Positions 24,046 to 35,497 of a stretch of DNA of 64,000 nucleotides are shown in pieces (the stretch's first letter is position 1; each line of letters begins with the position of its first letter). The translations under genes were made by a program, and so were the position numbers. Where the stretch lies: assembly GCA_031771865.1 (NCBI GenBank), contig JASISA010000010.1, positions 1,798,001 through 1,862,000 of the forward strand, given 5' to 3'. Under the pieces are notes generated by a model. That model was not told the DNA's origin and did no database searches. It worked only from the letters and a program-made list of their open reading frames with translations. This stretch comes from Nothophaeocryptopus gaeumannii. Taxonomy: Eukaryota > Ascomycota > Dothideomycetes > Mycosphaerellales > Mycosphaerellaceae.

Positions 24046-25130
24046 ATGGCACCCGCCATCTCCAAAGAAGAACTACCCGCATGGGGTCTCGCGCTCGCAG
24101 GCTCCGCCGGTGCCCTTGTCGCCAACGCCGCCGTCTACCCTCTCGACCTCGTCAAGACCCGCCTGCAAACCCAACACAAGCGCACCGACAAGGACACACA
24201 CGCCGACGACCCAGACCACGTCTACTACGAAGGCACCCTCCACGCCGTGCAACACATCCTCCAAGACGAAGGTCTCGCAGGCCTCTTCAATGGCCTCGGC
24301 TCCAATTTAATCGGCGTCGTCAGCACCAACTTCGCATATTTCTACTGGTACGGTCTCGTGCGAGAAATTTACCATGCGCGGGTAGCGAAGAGTAATGCCC
24401 CCGCGAGCACGGCTGTGGAATTGAGTCTGGGTGCTGTTGCAGGTGCTCTGGCGCAGATCTTCACGATTCCGATTTCGGTTGTGACGACGAGACAGCAGAC
24501 GCAAAGGAAGGGGGAGAAGAAGGGAATGTTTGCGACTGCGAAGGAAATCATTGATGGGCCAGATGGTGTAAGTGGGTTGTGGAGGGGTATCAAGGCGAGT
24601 ATGGTGTTGGTGGTGAACCCGAGTATTACGTATGGAGCTTATGAGAGGTTGCGCACGTTGATGTTTCCTGGGAAGACGAGGTTGGCTGCACATGAGTCTT
24701 TCCGTGAGTATATGAAGCCATTTGGAGCCGGACAACTGAAGTACTAACCTTGGGGACAGTCCTCGGCTCCATGTCCAAAATGCTCGCAACAATCGCTACC
24801 CAACCTCTGATCATCGCCAAAGTCGGTCTCCAAGGCAAACCTCCACCCCAACGTAACGGCAAGCCCTTCGAATCCTTCCAAGAAGTCATGGCCTTCATCG
24901 TCGAGCGGGACGGTATCCTCGGTCTCTGGAAAGGTGTCGCTCCACAACTTCTCAAGGGCTTCTTGGTGCAGGGACTGCTCATGATGACGAAGGAGAAGGT
25001 CGAATTCCTGTTTGTGCTTCTGTTCAGATATGTGAGGAAATTGAGGAAGGAGCAACTAGAGAAGTTGGCGGCGATTGCGAAGGACAAGGTTGATCAGGCT
25101 AAAGAGAAGGCGAAACAGGTTGCCGCATAG
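24046..25130 (+). CDS. peroxisomal mitochondrial-family carrier (Pmp47/Ant1-like)
   Basis: Exons 24046-24703 and 24760-25130 flank a 56-nt GTGAGT/ACAG intron with a perfect TACTAAC branch site near 24742. The product is 342 residues. Three carrier repeats are seen, each starting at a P-x-[DE]-x-x-[KR]-like motif: YPLDLVKTRLQTQ, IPISVVTTRQQTQ and QPLIIAKVGLQGK. The degenerate second and third motifs and the absence of a presequence match the peroxisomal ATP/AMP carriers Pmp47 and Ant1, which supply ATP for fatty-acid activation inside peroxisomes. The extended Lys-rich C-terminal tail is also usual for this branch. NAD or CoA transport is a known alternative within the same subfamily. Confidence 0.88.
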
Positions 25131-25623
25131 ACGGGAATGGATACTGGATTAGAAGCGAGTGCAATGCAGTCTTCCAGCCTGAAGAAGTGCGAGCCAGCTT
25201 CATTCGCAACGCTCGAAAGAAGAAAAGACGTTGCGATGCGAGTGGTTTCTTCTGCAGCGAAACGGCGTTCTGGGAGCATTAGAGGCGAGGCCATACATTC
25301 TGCACGAGAAAGAACGCAAGCGTATATCTGGTTGGAGATATGAGTGCGGACATGTATGTTGTGTGTTCTGAACGCCTGAATGGGAAGCGTGCGATTTTGA
25401 ATGGGGTATATAGTAGTGTCATCATGTACAGGACGAACTGAACTTGAATCCTGATGACAGATTCGCCTCCTGCTTTCTCTTAGCATGCTAGTGTCTCGAG
25501 GTCTAGTCGTGGTTGAGCCGAGACTTCGCTGTAGTCGCTTGCGTACGTCGTCATATCTTCTAGCAATGGTCCACTCCGCCCGCCATGCTCTTGCTTTCCG
25601 AGTTGCCGGTTGGACGATCGGTC

Positions 25624-26133
25624 TCACTTCTTCGCTGGCTTGACCTCTGACTCGAGATTCTTAACGTAGCCTTCTAGTCTCTGGACTGCGGATTGCAGGG
25701 CCTGTTACCAATCCTAGTCAGCCATTCCATACCTCTCCATCTTGATATTGGGCTTAGCGATCGTACGTAGATATCCTCAGTAAGCAGCTCATTCGAAACC
25801 TTGTACTCGTCCACAACGTAGTAGTACAGTCCACCACCAGCAAGGACCGTGCCCAGGAGGAAGCCGAAGAGTCTGTATAGCAGTGCAGTCAGCATCTCGG
25901 TTCTGGTTATGGATCTTCGTTGCTTCCTTCTTCCTCGTGTTGCCATGCTCCAGCTCTTACTTGGGGTCGAAGACTCACGATCCTCTGAAAGCTCCAATAG
26001 GCTTCTTTGGCGGTACGACACCATCTGCCATTCTCCTACTGCTCGTCTGGAAGCTTCGTCGTGCATTGTTCGAGAGGGCGGTTTGCATGGGTCGGGCGAA
26101 TGCGCGCAGGGATGAGGGAAGTCTTGCTGCCAT
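25624..26133 (-). CDS. small mitochondrial membrane protein, conserved fungal family
   Basis: Three exons on the minus strand, 26133-25979, 25872-25767 and 25701-25624, with introns of 106 and 65 nt, give 112 residues. The N-terminus (MAARLPSSLRAFARPMQTAL, then RRSFQTSSRR) is a typical Arg/Ser/Ala mitochondrial presequence. One hydrophobic segment (LFGFLLGTVLAGGGLYYYVV) follows, and the C-terminus is a short coiled helix (ALQSAVQRLEGYVKNLESEV). This order of presequence, single anchor and coiled coil suggests an inner-membrane protein with its tail in the intermembrane space or matrix. I recognise the family as widely conserved in filamentous fungi but know no function for it. Ends in TGA. 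Confidence 0.8.
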
Positions 26134-26565
26134 ATTGCAGAGGTGTTTGTGAGGTTTGAGGGTATCTAAGTCGATCAGCAGGCTTGGAGGTGGTATGGAG
26201 GCGCTGAAATGGAGATGTAAGGTGATGTGGTGTGGTTGTTTGGTCAGACGAGAGCTCCTGCTACTCAGTTGCCGAACCGCGGGTCCGAGCGCGGGTCAAT
26301 GATTTGCAGATGATCAAGAATCTTTCGTGTCTTCCATTTCTCATCCTTCCCAATACACCGAGCAACGCCATCCCTCTAAGCCGAGGGTCTGAATAAAAGG
26401 CTCTCACACTCTACGATGGTGGTATCGGAACGCCATCAACATTTGAGACGCCTTGAAAGTGGAGAGCACTCGATACGCGTTCTGTTTATCCTCTACGCGC
26501 GTCTACGCAAACGCCAGCAGCAATGCCGAAGAAGGCCGATGAACTCAGAGAACTCTCTCTGTACA

Positions 26566-27232
26566 CTATGCTGTGTCCATAGCCCCAGCTCCTCCCATCA
26601 TCCAATCCCTCTTACCGAGCGGCACGCCCTTCGTCCTGCAAATGGCATACGCCATCGACATGTGAAAATAGAAGTTGGGAAACACCGTCTGCGTCAGCAT
26701 GGCATGGCCATTGTCAAACTTGAAGTTGGGACCTTTTCCAACAACACCTGGCTGCTGATCAGCACCAGAGAGCGCGGCGAATCGATATGAATGCACGTAC
26801 CGGTCGGCCATACGTCGAACGGCAACTTCTCTCCACCTTCGATGTCTTCTGGCTTGATTCCCTCGAGGTACGTCAGAGACTTCTGGATCCGCGTCTGCAG
26901 ACCCTCGAAGTCCTGCTCGTCGTCTGGCCGCTCATGAGACGTCTTCCAGGACCAGGTGCCATTGTTCAGCAGGACCCCATTACGAGCGTCGTTGGTGCAG
27001 ACTCGGACTTGGTACGGCAGAGGGTACATGTCTGGAGCCAAACGGGCTTCAAGGAGGTACGAGGGAGGATGTCCTTCATCAACACACCATTGCTCGGCCT
27101 GGCAGGTTGTCAGTTCGCTGGCCTCTACATGGTCACTCACCGACTTTATCGTACCTTCTTGATGAAAGCTGAGAGGTTCTTGAGCTGTCTTATGAAGACC
27201 TTGACGGACGTGTCGTACAGCGAAACAGACAT
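26566..27232 (-). CDS. DUF1993 family protein
   Basis: Three exons on the minus strand, 27232-27155, 27098-26801 and 26747-26566, with introns of 56 and 53 nt, give 185 residues. Exon 1 reads MSVSLYDTSVKVFIRQLKNL. The middle has LLEARLAPDMYPLPYQVR and the FEGLQTRIQKSLTYLEG block, and the end has FPNFYFHMSMAYAICRTKGV and PLGKRDW. All are hallmarks of the DUF1993 family of small all-helical proteins found in bacteria and fungi, related to the DinB-like four-helix fold. The biochemical role is unknown. The frame is intact and all splice sites are GT-AG. Confidence 0.88.
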
Positions 27233-27842
27233 TATCACTTTCTAGGAAACTGCAGAACGATCTTGCTGACGAAACTGGCGGTCGAGAAATTTGCAGAGCT
27301 GACCGTGGTTTCCAGAGAATTGTTGGAGGCAGCTGCGAATCCTTCGACGCACTGGGCTGGAGAAGCTCCACTCCGCCCTACACGAGGTTGTACGGACGCG
27401 AACCCGACAGGTTCCGGCAAAACTCAGCACGATAAGTTGGCCACGGTGCTCGCACAGAGCAATTCAAACCTCTTTGACACATGAAGCCTTCTCAGATGGT
27501 GAGCGATACCCTCCATCCTCAACCTTGCATCGTTCTGTACAAGAATCGCCGACATCCCGATCCGAGTCCCGCACGCCCCCCCTGTGGAGCGAACGCTATC
27601 CTGTCTTCCATCATGACTGCCCTTGCAGAATCCCGTAAAAGATCGTGCGATGGCACGTCCGCATCGCGTTCTTCCCATGGTCTGTCTTTGGTTAAGGCCC
27701 TGATGTTTTGTTAACAACGCGGCTCAACGTTCACGAGCGATCGTGAACGTCCTGGTACACATCCATTCCCCAGTCGAATCCATTTCCCAGCCTGATATCG
27801 AGAAGGTCAGTTCTGTCCATGGGAACAGCTCGTCTGCTCTGC
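27233..27842. other. intergenic region upstream of the DUF1993 gene
   Basis: About 0.6 kb with several short frames of no coding character. The DUF1993 promoter (minus strand) should lie at its left end. Confidence 0.4.
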
Positions 27843-28616
27843 TTACCACTCTTTTGGCATTTGCCATGGTCCATGGGGGTCTTTCATTTCGAATTCTTGA
27901 CGATCTCCTCCGCAATTCAGGACCAACTTGTCGACTTGGCCGAACGCCATACCCTCTGACGCGATCATGCTCATATGGTACCGAAAATTCTGGCAGAGGT
28001 GTCGCCGCTCATAATATCTATATTCCTCTTCTGATCCTGCTGGCTCATTTCTCGGTAATTTTGCGTCTGGCAAGAAGTTCACAACCATCTCAGAGATGTG
28101 TATTGGTCGTTCGAGTATTCTTCGAGGGTCGAGTCGCGGGCCGCAATGGACAATATGGTTCATGACTTGATAGAGAGCTCTGCTCACGCCTGCTGGACCC
28201 CCATCACCCCACATTCGCATTATTTGATTTGGACAATCCAAGTCCGCAACGACTCTCTGAACTTGGTTCGGGTTGCAAGGCAGGCTCCGCCAAGAACCCC
28301 CGACCAAGCGGTGTCCTTCAGCTTCCAGATCTAAGGTCCAGGTCCTTATTTTTGGGTCCTTGTGATGCTCCCTGAGCGAGTTAAGCTCCGCCGCGACAAT
28401 CTTGCAAGTCACCTGGAGTGCAGTCCATGACACAGTCAAAGCATCGCCCCGGACGGCTTCAGCTTCAAAGCCATGGTCGCCGAAGCCATCTTTCCAATAC
28501 TTGACGACCTTGCAGTTGATATCTGCCAATAGGATCTCCTCGTAAATCTGCAACCTCAACTCTTTCGCGATGCCGAGAAAAGTTGGAATTTGACCGCTCG
28601 TCATTGTGTCTGGCAT
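27843..28616 (-). CDS. F-box-like (LRLxIYE) fungal protein
   Basis: Single exon of 257 residues. Near the N-terminus PTFLGIAKELRLQIYEEILL fits the short F-box-like module (P-x-E-[LI]-R-x-x-I-Y) that opens a very large family in Dothideomycetes and Eurotiomycetes. The rest (WTALQVTCKIVAAELNSL, then a region predicting alternating strands and helices) resembles that family's body and has no catalytic motif. F-box-like members may act as substrate receptors, but for this group that is only inferred. The frame is intact to the stop at 27843. Confidence 0.65.
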   Translation of the reverse strand: MPDTMTSGQIPTFLGIAKELRLQIYEEILLADINCKVVKYWKDGFGDHGFEAEAVRGDALTVSWTALQVTCKIVAAELNSLREHHKDPKIRTWTLDLEAEGHRLVGGSWRSLPCNPNQVQRVVADLDCPNQIMRMWGDGGPAGVSRALYQVMNHIVHCGPRLDPRRILERPIHISEMVVNFLPDAKLPRNEPAGSEEEYRYYERRHLCQNFRYHMSMIASEGMAFGQVDKLVLNCGGDRQEFEMKDPHGPWQMPKEW

Positions 28617-29512
28617 CGTCGGTCTTGCTCTTCAGAACTATGGATGAAAGATGGAGGAAATTTTGGAGTAGGCAGCTTTTATCTGCTGCTACGAGGCAAC
28701 CATTATTTTGCGGTGTCGCCTTGAGGCAGACGGGGCACTAGCCTCAGGCTGTCACGAAGAACCGCATGACTGGTACCCACAGTACACAAATTGGCGGTAG
28801 AATTCTCTTCGCAGTCATGGTCCTCAGTGTGTTGATTGACGTTGAGATCTTTGATGCCGCTCCAACAAACGATGCCTGCGGAAATGCTCTCTGCGTAGGC
28901 TGCCATGCACGAGCCACCTCTGATCCACCCCACACCTTGATCGTAACTAGTAGTCCTGATACAGCTCCGAGCATTCTAGCATCAATTCCCTATGATGCTG
29001 CTGCTGCTGCTGAGTTCGCAGCTATCATCAGTCCTTGCCTCGAGGGCCGCAAAGGGCAACACTCGGGCAATATATCTTCCGAAGAGCTCAAGCACGGTTG
29101 ACCGGCCAGGCACTGCATGTCGACAAGGTGCATCTAGGGCTACCCTTCACGGCCCTTGTATGAGGTGCCTATCATCCACTTCTGAGCAACGAACGGGGCA
29201 TTGATGCGAAAATGCGAGCAGAATCCTAAGTAGGATGTAGCTGCTTGCTTGATTAACCCGGGCGATCGTCGGATGATCAGCTCAGTTGCTTACATCGTCT
29301 CTCGGTAGGTACTTAAGATAAGTGACTTCAGCTGTTCCATTGATCTTTGTATGTGAAAGATCTGAACAACATTACGGTAGCACGAGTGAGGGGATTGTCT
29401 TTCTCTTTTCAAGAGCTCGCCAATCATCTCAGGTTGACCGATCTTTGGCACTCGGCCATTCTGCAGTGTCCATACCACATCAAGCCGCTTTTGCGGAGGT
29501 CGAAGCAAGACA
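28617..29512. other. intergenic region
   Basis: About 0.9 kb. A plus-strand frame of 111 codons at 28766-29101 has no recognisable domain and overlaps a similar minus-strand frame. I do not call it. A short GCT run occurs near 28995-29010. Confidence 0.35.
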
Positions 29513-30635
29513 ATGGCTACTCAAACGCAAACGATAGAAGTCTCCAACGGGGACAACACTCATCAAATCAGACCGAGCGGCTCATCAGCAGGAACTAAAG
29601 GTGTTCTCCGCTTCAGCATCCCAGATGAGACAGTGACAGCCGACCAGCGTGCCTTCTTCGCCACACCCCAGAACAAGGACTATGTAATGCAAGAAGTCAC
29701 TCTCCATGACTTCCGAACCTCGCCAGACATCGTCCGTGGACCAAAAGGTATCGATGTGCAGGGTTTCACTTATGTCCCTCACAAGTCGAAGGTAGCGGAT
29801 CCGGATGTTCTCTTCGAGGGAACGAACATTGAGAATGTGTATCTTCCGGAACTGGAGAAATTGGTCAAGGAGACGACGGGATGTAAGAAGACGATTGTGT
29901 GGAATGGAGTTAGTAGGAGGAAGTTGCCGATTCATCAGGATGGGAATCCGACGGTGCAGCATAGGAAGGGAGGAGAGATGGATAAGATGTTTGAGAACTT
30001 GCCGAGGGACAAGGTGTTGAGTAAGTACAGAGCACATAAAGAAAGGTTCGGAAATGAGTTAGTTGATGCTGACTTCGATGGATACAGTCTCCGGCCGTAC
30101 AGTCTCCACCTCCATTGAACCCGTCCGAAACGTCCACATCGACCTCAACAATAAAGGTCTCCGCGACACTGTCCGCTACTGCAGAGCCGACATCCGCGAA
30201 GCCGGTCGCGAAGTCCTCGAAGCAGAAGACGCCGGCTCTAAACCTCAGGACATCCCTCGCTACGCATGCTACAGCATCTGGCGTCCTCTCGCCAAAGTCA
30301 CCCGCGATCCCCTCGCCGCCTGCGACTGGCGCACCCTCAACAAATCCGAACTCTTCGACACACCCTACCGCAACCCGGCCGACAACGCCGAAGGCGAGTT
30401 CATGAATACCGTCCGCGTCGTCTTGCCTCCAGCGGAACCGCAGAAACAGAAATGGTACTATTGGCCGGAGCCGACGGCGGAGGAGGTTCTGATCTTGAAG
30501 ATTGGGGATACGGAGAGTGATGTCGATGAGGGGGTTGCTTGTGGGTGTCCGCATGGGAGTCCGATGGTTAGAGGGACGGAGGGGGTTGAGGAGCCTAGGT
30601 TGAGTATTGAGGTGAGGATTTTGGCGTTTTGGTGA
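29513..30635 (+). CDS. AsaB/GA4-desaturase-like oxidoreductase
   Basis: Exons 29513-30020 and 30088-30635, with a 67-nt GTAAGT/ACAG intron, give 351 residues. The sequence has the signatures of the fungal CmcJ/AsaB (gibberellin GA4 desaturase-like) family: LHDFRTSPDIVRGPKGIDVQ and HKSKVADPDVL in the first half, then HIDL near the splice and ARYACYSIWRPLAKVTRDPL-like spacing (RYACYSIWRPL, DPLAACDWRT) in the second. Members are Fe(II)/2-oxoglutarate-type oxygenases or hydroxylases found alone or in secondary-metabolite clusters. No polyketide, peptide or terpene synthase lies next to this gene, so a cluster role is not supported. Its substrate is unknown. Confidence 0.85.
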
Positions 30636-31089
30636 AGGAGGGTATGGGAGGGTGTTGTCGTTTGTGGGAATGGTGGGTTTGTCTATTAGCTGTGTATCTG
30701 ATCTATTTCTTCTCTTGATGAGGCTTTGAGGTTGGAACGTGGTGGCAACTACATGGAATCGTGTCGTCGATCTCCAAACCCGTGAAATCCTGGAAATCGC
30801 TAATTCGGATTTACGATCCATCGACACCGATTCTTGATAAAACGCCGTCGAATTACACAAAGATTATCAAGTAGTACAGAATAGCACACCAACAGTGGTC
30901 TTGGCGTGTTTGGGCACACAAGTTGTTGTCGCCGGCGGAGATGTTGTTGAAATCGTCTAACCCTAAGCTCGGACCTCGTCTCAGGTAGGTCGGCTGAGCA
31001 TGTGCGTTGAACTCACGTCGAGGAATGATGAAGTGCAATCGAATCAACGGGAGCAACGTAATGCTTTGTCGTCAATGATCGACAGTATC

Positions 31090-31930
31090 TCATACTCCAT
31101 TGACAGTCCCACCAAGCCTCATATATTCCTCAATACCAGCCTTCTCCTCCTCTGTGAAGTCCATCCCAAACAATTCCTCCAGGACGTTCAGTCGATCCCT
31201 CTCCGTCTTCAACATCGTCACAGCCTCTCGCTTCCCACGTACCGTTCGTCTGACCGCATCATTGAATAAAGACAAGTCTCCGATGATCTCCTCCTTCCCG
31301 TCGTCGCTCATGATCATCTTCGTACACATGATAGTCCTCAGAAAGAAGCATCTGGGGCTTGTGGAGGTATACCAGGACATCATCTCATAGTCTTGGGGTA
31401 GAAACTCGGTCTATGAAATGGTGAGCGTGGGCGTTCTCTGACCTTCTCCTACCTGCTTGCTTCTCTCGATGCCGAGGATCTGGGTACATCATTCGCGAGA
31501 GGCGGCTACCGCCATTGCGGACGTTGTAGCCCAAGGATCGAAGTACGGGTCCGAAAATGCCTGAATGTCAGATGAGTATTTCGCGCAGATCAGTTTTTCC
31601 TCAGAATGGCTCCAGATACCATTATTTTGCATACAACGTCCTCCACGACCGTACTTCAGACCCCGTTCCACGAACTCATGGTACAGATCATTCATGTCAA
31701 GTGATATTCACTTGGTCGGCGAGTAGTGCAACGCCAAATCCTCGAAAGGAACGTTGCATACATGGAATCGCATAAGTGCTTGAACGAATGGGAGCCCATA
31801 TTCTTTTGTTTTCGCCAAAGATGGATCGCCTAAGACTGGTGCGTTGGAGATATCTCGAGGGCAACTGTATTCTTTCAGTTCGTATCTGCAGTCTCAGGAT
31901 GTTCTGCAGTCCTATGCTCGTCACCAAGCC
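31090..31930 (-). pseudogene. decayed gene of unknown fungal family
   Basis: On the minus strand a coding-like frame runs from about 31890 (DCRYELKEYSCPRD, then KEYGLPFVQALMRFHVC) to 31711. It meets TGA at 31710-31708 and continues in the same frame as LDMNDLYHEFVERGLKYGRG. It meets a second TGA at 31491-31489 and reads on to ILGIERSKQ at a GTAGGA donor. After an intron ending TTTCATAG the exon TEFLPQDYEMMSWYTS runs to 31090 with a helical end (RLNVLEELFGMDFTEEEK). A further TGA lies upstream near 31890, and no start is evident. The part after the intron is clean. I do not recognise the family. Two or three isolated stops in otherwise good frame suggest a recently lost gene. Confidence 0.55.
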
Positions 31931-32459
31931 CCTCGTGGACAGCGGCATTCGTTGGAAGTCGACCACGTTTTCATTCGTTTACTGGTGAGCAAGGCTCCGA
32001 GTCCTGCGCAGAGCACAGTTCGCAATCGATGTGCTGGCTGCGGAGAGAGACAGAGATGTTGCGAGAAGTCCAAACATGTTCGCGCCGAGAAATCTCCTGC
32101 CAAGACTGTCAGGGGCCGAAGCGCTGGTCTCAGCTCTCAGCTCTCAGCTCCTGCAAGACGTCACCGCCATTGGGCTCAAAGACTGCCGAGAAGTGTTTGT
32201 CACACGTGTGGTGGTCCAGGCCATGTGTTGGAGCTCCGTCCTGATTTTGGCTTCCACCTTTCCGTGTTGCGGTAGCCTTTCCAAATGCAATCAAGCGACA
32301 ACGTCAATCGAGCGGGGTGGAGAGCTTCCTCTCTGCCGAGGGCATCATGAGGTAGGAGAATCATCTTCACTTGTATATTGTCTTGGAGGAGCTCTTGGAT
32401 GAGCTCTTGGATACCATCAGTAAGCGTCAGACCAGTGTTTATTGATCAGATCAGTCAAC
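31931..32459. other. intergenic, possible 5' part of decayed gene
   Basis: About 0.5 kb. It may contain remains of the 5' end of the minus-strand pseudogene, but I cannot read them. A near-tandem CAGCTCTCAG repeat lies at about 32131-32150. The promoter of the MAPEG-like gene is expected at the right end. Confidence 0.35.
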
Positions 32460-33257
32460 ATGTCTTCCAACAACAGTGCGGACAAAGCCAAGGCCAAGGC
32501 TGAGCAGGGCAAGGACAGCTTCATCAAGAAGCTCTCTGACGATGGAGTGTGAGTTCCTCTCCTACGCAGCACACAATCGGTTTCCCAAGTGACCATACTG
32601 ACCCATCATGACAGTGAGAACCCAGCCGGCCTCGCCATGTTCGGCTTCGGCGGCCTCTTCCTCGCCGCAATCCCCCTAACCTCCTGGATCGCCTCCCCCA
32701 ACGGCCTCGTCGAAAAGGCCGTCAACGGAGTCTGCAGCACCGTCTCCTTCCTGTCGACCGCAGGCTCCTCCTCCACCGTCTCGCAAAGCGGCAAGATCGC
32801 AGCGCTCGCAGGTCTCTACATCACGGTGACCTACGCCCTCTCTGGCGCGGGATCCGCTGCTGGTGCGGATGCGGGTAATAAAGATGGACGAGACAACGAC
32901 CACCCGCGTGCGCAAATTAAGAATTTGAGGGGTTTGCCGTTGAGGTTGCACTCGGCGCATTATAACTTGCTAGAAATGTTTCCAAGTTGGGCGATCTCGG
33001 CTGCTTTGGCGCAGGCGATTGCGCCTGGTGATCAGGCTTTGATCAACTTGCTTGGTCTGCATGTCATTGCGAAGTGCTTTGTGTAAGTTGTGACAAGAGC
33101 TTGCTGGGTTTGGGGGATGTGGACTGACTTCGAGGGAAACAGCTACTATCCAGCCTACGTCTTCAACTTCGGAGCTCCACGAACGCTCGCCCACGTTATC
33201 GCGACGTCTAGCGTTATCAACGTTGCTCTCAGACTCGCCAAGAAGCCGCTTGTCTAG
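32460..33257 (+). CDS. MAPEG-like integral membrane protein
   Basis: Three exons, 32460-32548, 32615-33082 and 33143-33257, with introns of 66 and 60 nt, give 223 residues. After a polar Lys/Asp N-terminus, hydrophobic segments lie at about residues 36-52 (AMFGFGGLFLAAIPLTSW), 85-105 (IAALAGLYITVTYALSGAG), 145-185 and 195-215. The block LRLHSAHYNLLEMFPSWAIS, then LGLHVIAKCFVYYPAYVFNF, matches the MAPEG superfamily (membrane proteins in eicosanoid and glutathione metabolism), where the Asn/Glu before the second helix is conserved. Fungal MAPEG-like proteins of this type mostly lack an assigned substrate. The frame is intact. Confidence 0.8.
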
Positions 33258-33514
33258 AGCTCAAGTGGAAACGACAGAGTTCCTCCGAAATAATGATTGT
33301 AAATCTGGGAAAGCAGTCCAGTAGATGGTCATGGAGAAGAGGAGTTGTCGAGGGAGGACGAGAGGAATGCCAGATAGATCTCGAGTTGAGACATCTGCAT
33401 AATGTATTTACACAGAAGCCTCAATACCCACGCTTGCTTTTCACTTTTCTATGCATGCATTCATTATTTCATGCCCATCTCAATGTATAGCCTATGTCTT
33501 TTGTTCTGGTGCTT

Positions 33515-35497
33515 TTAGTTACCCGACCACCAGGTGTAATTATTCGTCTGCTCCACCGTATCCCATACCAACGGCGACGAGCTGTTCAAAGGCCTCTGCG
33601 GCCATGCATTCTTCGTTCCAACCCACGCCTGGGTCTTCTCAAAAGTCGTCTGAGCACCCTCCGCGACATAGACACCAAACCCAGTAGAGCAGCTCTTGCT
33701 CGGGTAGATCCTCGCTGTCAATGCAAACCTCTCATTCACGTAGATCTCAGCAATGGAACCATCCACGAACAAATTCATAGTGATGGCCTCCTTCTTTCCA
33801 CCAATAGAGTATGGCTGGAAGTATCCGGTGATGGTGACGTTGCTGAACTCAACAATGTTGGAGGAGTGGAGACGCTCGACAAGGATGGTGTGGTTTGAGG
33901 GCTCGTACATGATGGTAGTATACTCCTCTCCGTCCGGCGAGGCTGCGATGCGGAGACCTGCAGCGCCTGTGGAGGAGGCGATAGTCGTGCGGAGTTCGAG
34001 GTGGGAAGATGCAGAGGTTTCGAGGATGGTTGTGTTGCTGTAGGTCTTGTCTGCATAGGTCTTCGATTGAGCACCTTGGCGGAGGCCAGCCACGACGTCG
34101 GCGAGAGGGCGGACACCTAGGGCGTATGCGGTTCCGTTCTCGATGTGTGCGGACTTGGAAGAGGTGAGTTCGGATGTGACGTCCACGTTGGCGACCTCGT
34201 GGACGAAGAGTTCACGGGGAATGGAGAGAGCGCCTTGGAAGCCGGCCTGCTGGGCGGAGAAGAGACCTCCTGCACCGACGAAGTCCTCTTTCAACCAGGC
34301 GTACTGCACACGGCGATTGTTCTTGGTGTCGTTGAAGCTAGAGAGAGCGTAGCCAACACCCCAGTCGCCAGCACCTCCAGACACCGGAGTGAACTCTGCG
34401 CTGCCATTGGCACGGCGAGAGATCGTGCCTTCGTTCCAAAGAGCCCATGCAGACTGGTGGAAGGAAACATTACCGCCTTCGGTGCCCATGTTAACGTACC
34501 AGTGGTCCTTGCCCTTGCTGTCTTTCAGAGGGAAGAAGCCTGATACCTCGAAGTTGAAGCCGTAGGTACCGGTGGAAAGAGGAGAGCCAAGAGAAGTGTT
34601 CTTCGCTGGCTCCCAGAGCGCGCCGAGGAAGGTCCAGTCTGTCAGGTCGTTGGAAGGTGCAGACCAGAGTGGCATGCGTGGGCCAACGCCCTTGATGCCA
34701 GACCCAAAGACGACGTAGTAATGTGGCTCGGAGTTGCCCAGGATGGTGTCCAGCTCTGGGATCGGCTCGAAGAAAGGATCACGGAAACCGGTCACATTCC
34801 AGTACATGGGAGCGGTCTCAGTAGTGGCGCTGATTATTGGGTTGCCCTCATACTGCGACCAAGTTCGACCACCGTCCTTGCTGATGGCCAGAGATTGAGA
34901 CTCGGTATGTGGTTGGTAGTGAATCTGCCAGTTTGTGGGCAAGTAGCTGACAGAGGTGTAGAATGCAAGCAGCGTACCATCCTGCTCTCCGTGGATGTTT
35001 ACAGGCTGTGCAGTACCCGAGAAGATTCCAAGTCCGTTGTACTTCTGTGGAAAGCTGCCATTGCCCGTAGGGCCTAGGGCAAGGGCCTCGTTGTTCTCCC
35101 ATCCTCCCAAGTCCGTCCAAGTGATCAAGTCTTTGCTTACAGCTCCTCCCCAAGAGATATTGCCCCAGTTGTAGTGGTTGGGGTGCCATTGGTAGTATAA
35201 GTGGTATTCATCTCTCGTCGGGTCGTACATAGCTCCGCAAGGATCGTTCATCCAGCCAGCAGGTGCGAGAAAGTGAGACTGAGGCCTCCATCGGGTGAAG
35301 AGCGAGTTGTTCCCTCCAGCGCTGACTTGCGCTGAAGTTATTGTGTCACAGCTCCCTCCTTGTTGTCCTCCTCCGTATCCAGGTGGGCTCCAGTGAGGGT
35401 GGCCATTACCACTGCCATAATCTTTAGGCTTACCTCCCCATCCTGTTGCGAAGCCGAAAGGTAGAGCTGCCAGCAGAGCGGCGGAGGTATAACGCAT
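33515..35497 (-). CDS. secreted GH32 beta-fructofuranosidase (invertase-like)
   Basis: Single exon of 660 residues starting MRYTSAALLAALPFGFATGW, a signal peptide. The frame is open 21 codons upstream, but this ATG gives the proper leader. A Gly/Pro/Tyr-rich linker (residues 20-50) precedes the catalytic five-bladed propeller. The three GH32 motifs are present: WMNDPCG (nucleophile Asp85), FRDPFF (Asp240, transition-state stabiliser) and FEVSGFF (Glu317, acid/base). A C-terminal beta-sandwich follows (DGSIAEIYVNERFALTARIY). Many N-x-S/T sites fit a secreted glycoprotein. Family members hydrolyse sucrose or fructans (invertase, inulinase, levanase) or act as fructosyltransferases. The substrate cannot be fixed from motifs. 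The frame is intact and ends in TAA. Confidence 0.93.
   Translation of the reverse strand: MRYTSAALLAALPFGFATGWGGKPKDYGSGNGHPHWSPPGYGGGQQGGSCDTITSAQVSAGGNNSLFTRWRPQSHFLAPAGWMNDPCGAMYDPTRDEYHLYYQWHPNHYNWGNISWGGAVSKDLITWTDLGGWENNEALALGPTGNGSFPQKYNGLGIFSGTAQPVNIHGEQDGTLLAFYTSVSYLPTNWQIHYQPHTESQSLAISKDGGRTWSQYEGNPIISATTETAPMYWNVTGFRDPFFEPIPELDTILGNSEPHYYVVFGSGIKGVGPRMPLWSAPSNDLTDWTFLGALWEPAKNTSLGSPLSTGTYGFNFEVSGFFPLKDSKGKDHWYVNMGTEGGNVSFHQSAWALWNEGTISRRANGSAEFTPVSGGAGDWGVGYALSSFNDTKNNRRVQYAWLKEDFVGAGGLFSAQQAGFQGALSIPRELFVHEVANVDVTSELTSSKSAHIENGTAYALGVRPLADVVAGLRQGAQSKTYADKTYSNTTILETSASSHLELRTTIASSTGAAGLRIAASPDGEEYTTIMYEPSNHTILVERLHSSNIVEFSNVTITGYFQPYSIGGKKEAITMNLFVDGSIAEIYVNERFALTARIYPSKSCSTGFGVYVAEGAQTTFEKTQAWVGTKNAWPQRPLNSSSPLVWDTVEQTNNYTWWSGN

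Noticed and set aside
28766..29101. 111-codon plus-strand frame with a hydrophobic start
   Set aside because: No family, no clear promoter or splice logic, similar frame on the opposite strand.
29513..30635. AsaB-like gene as part of a secondary-metabolite cluster
   Set aside because: No synthase, transporter or cluster regulator nearby.
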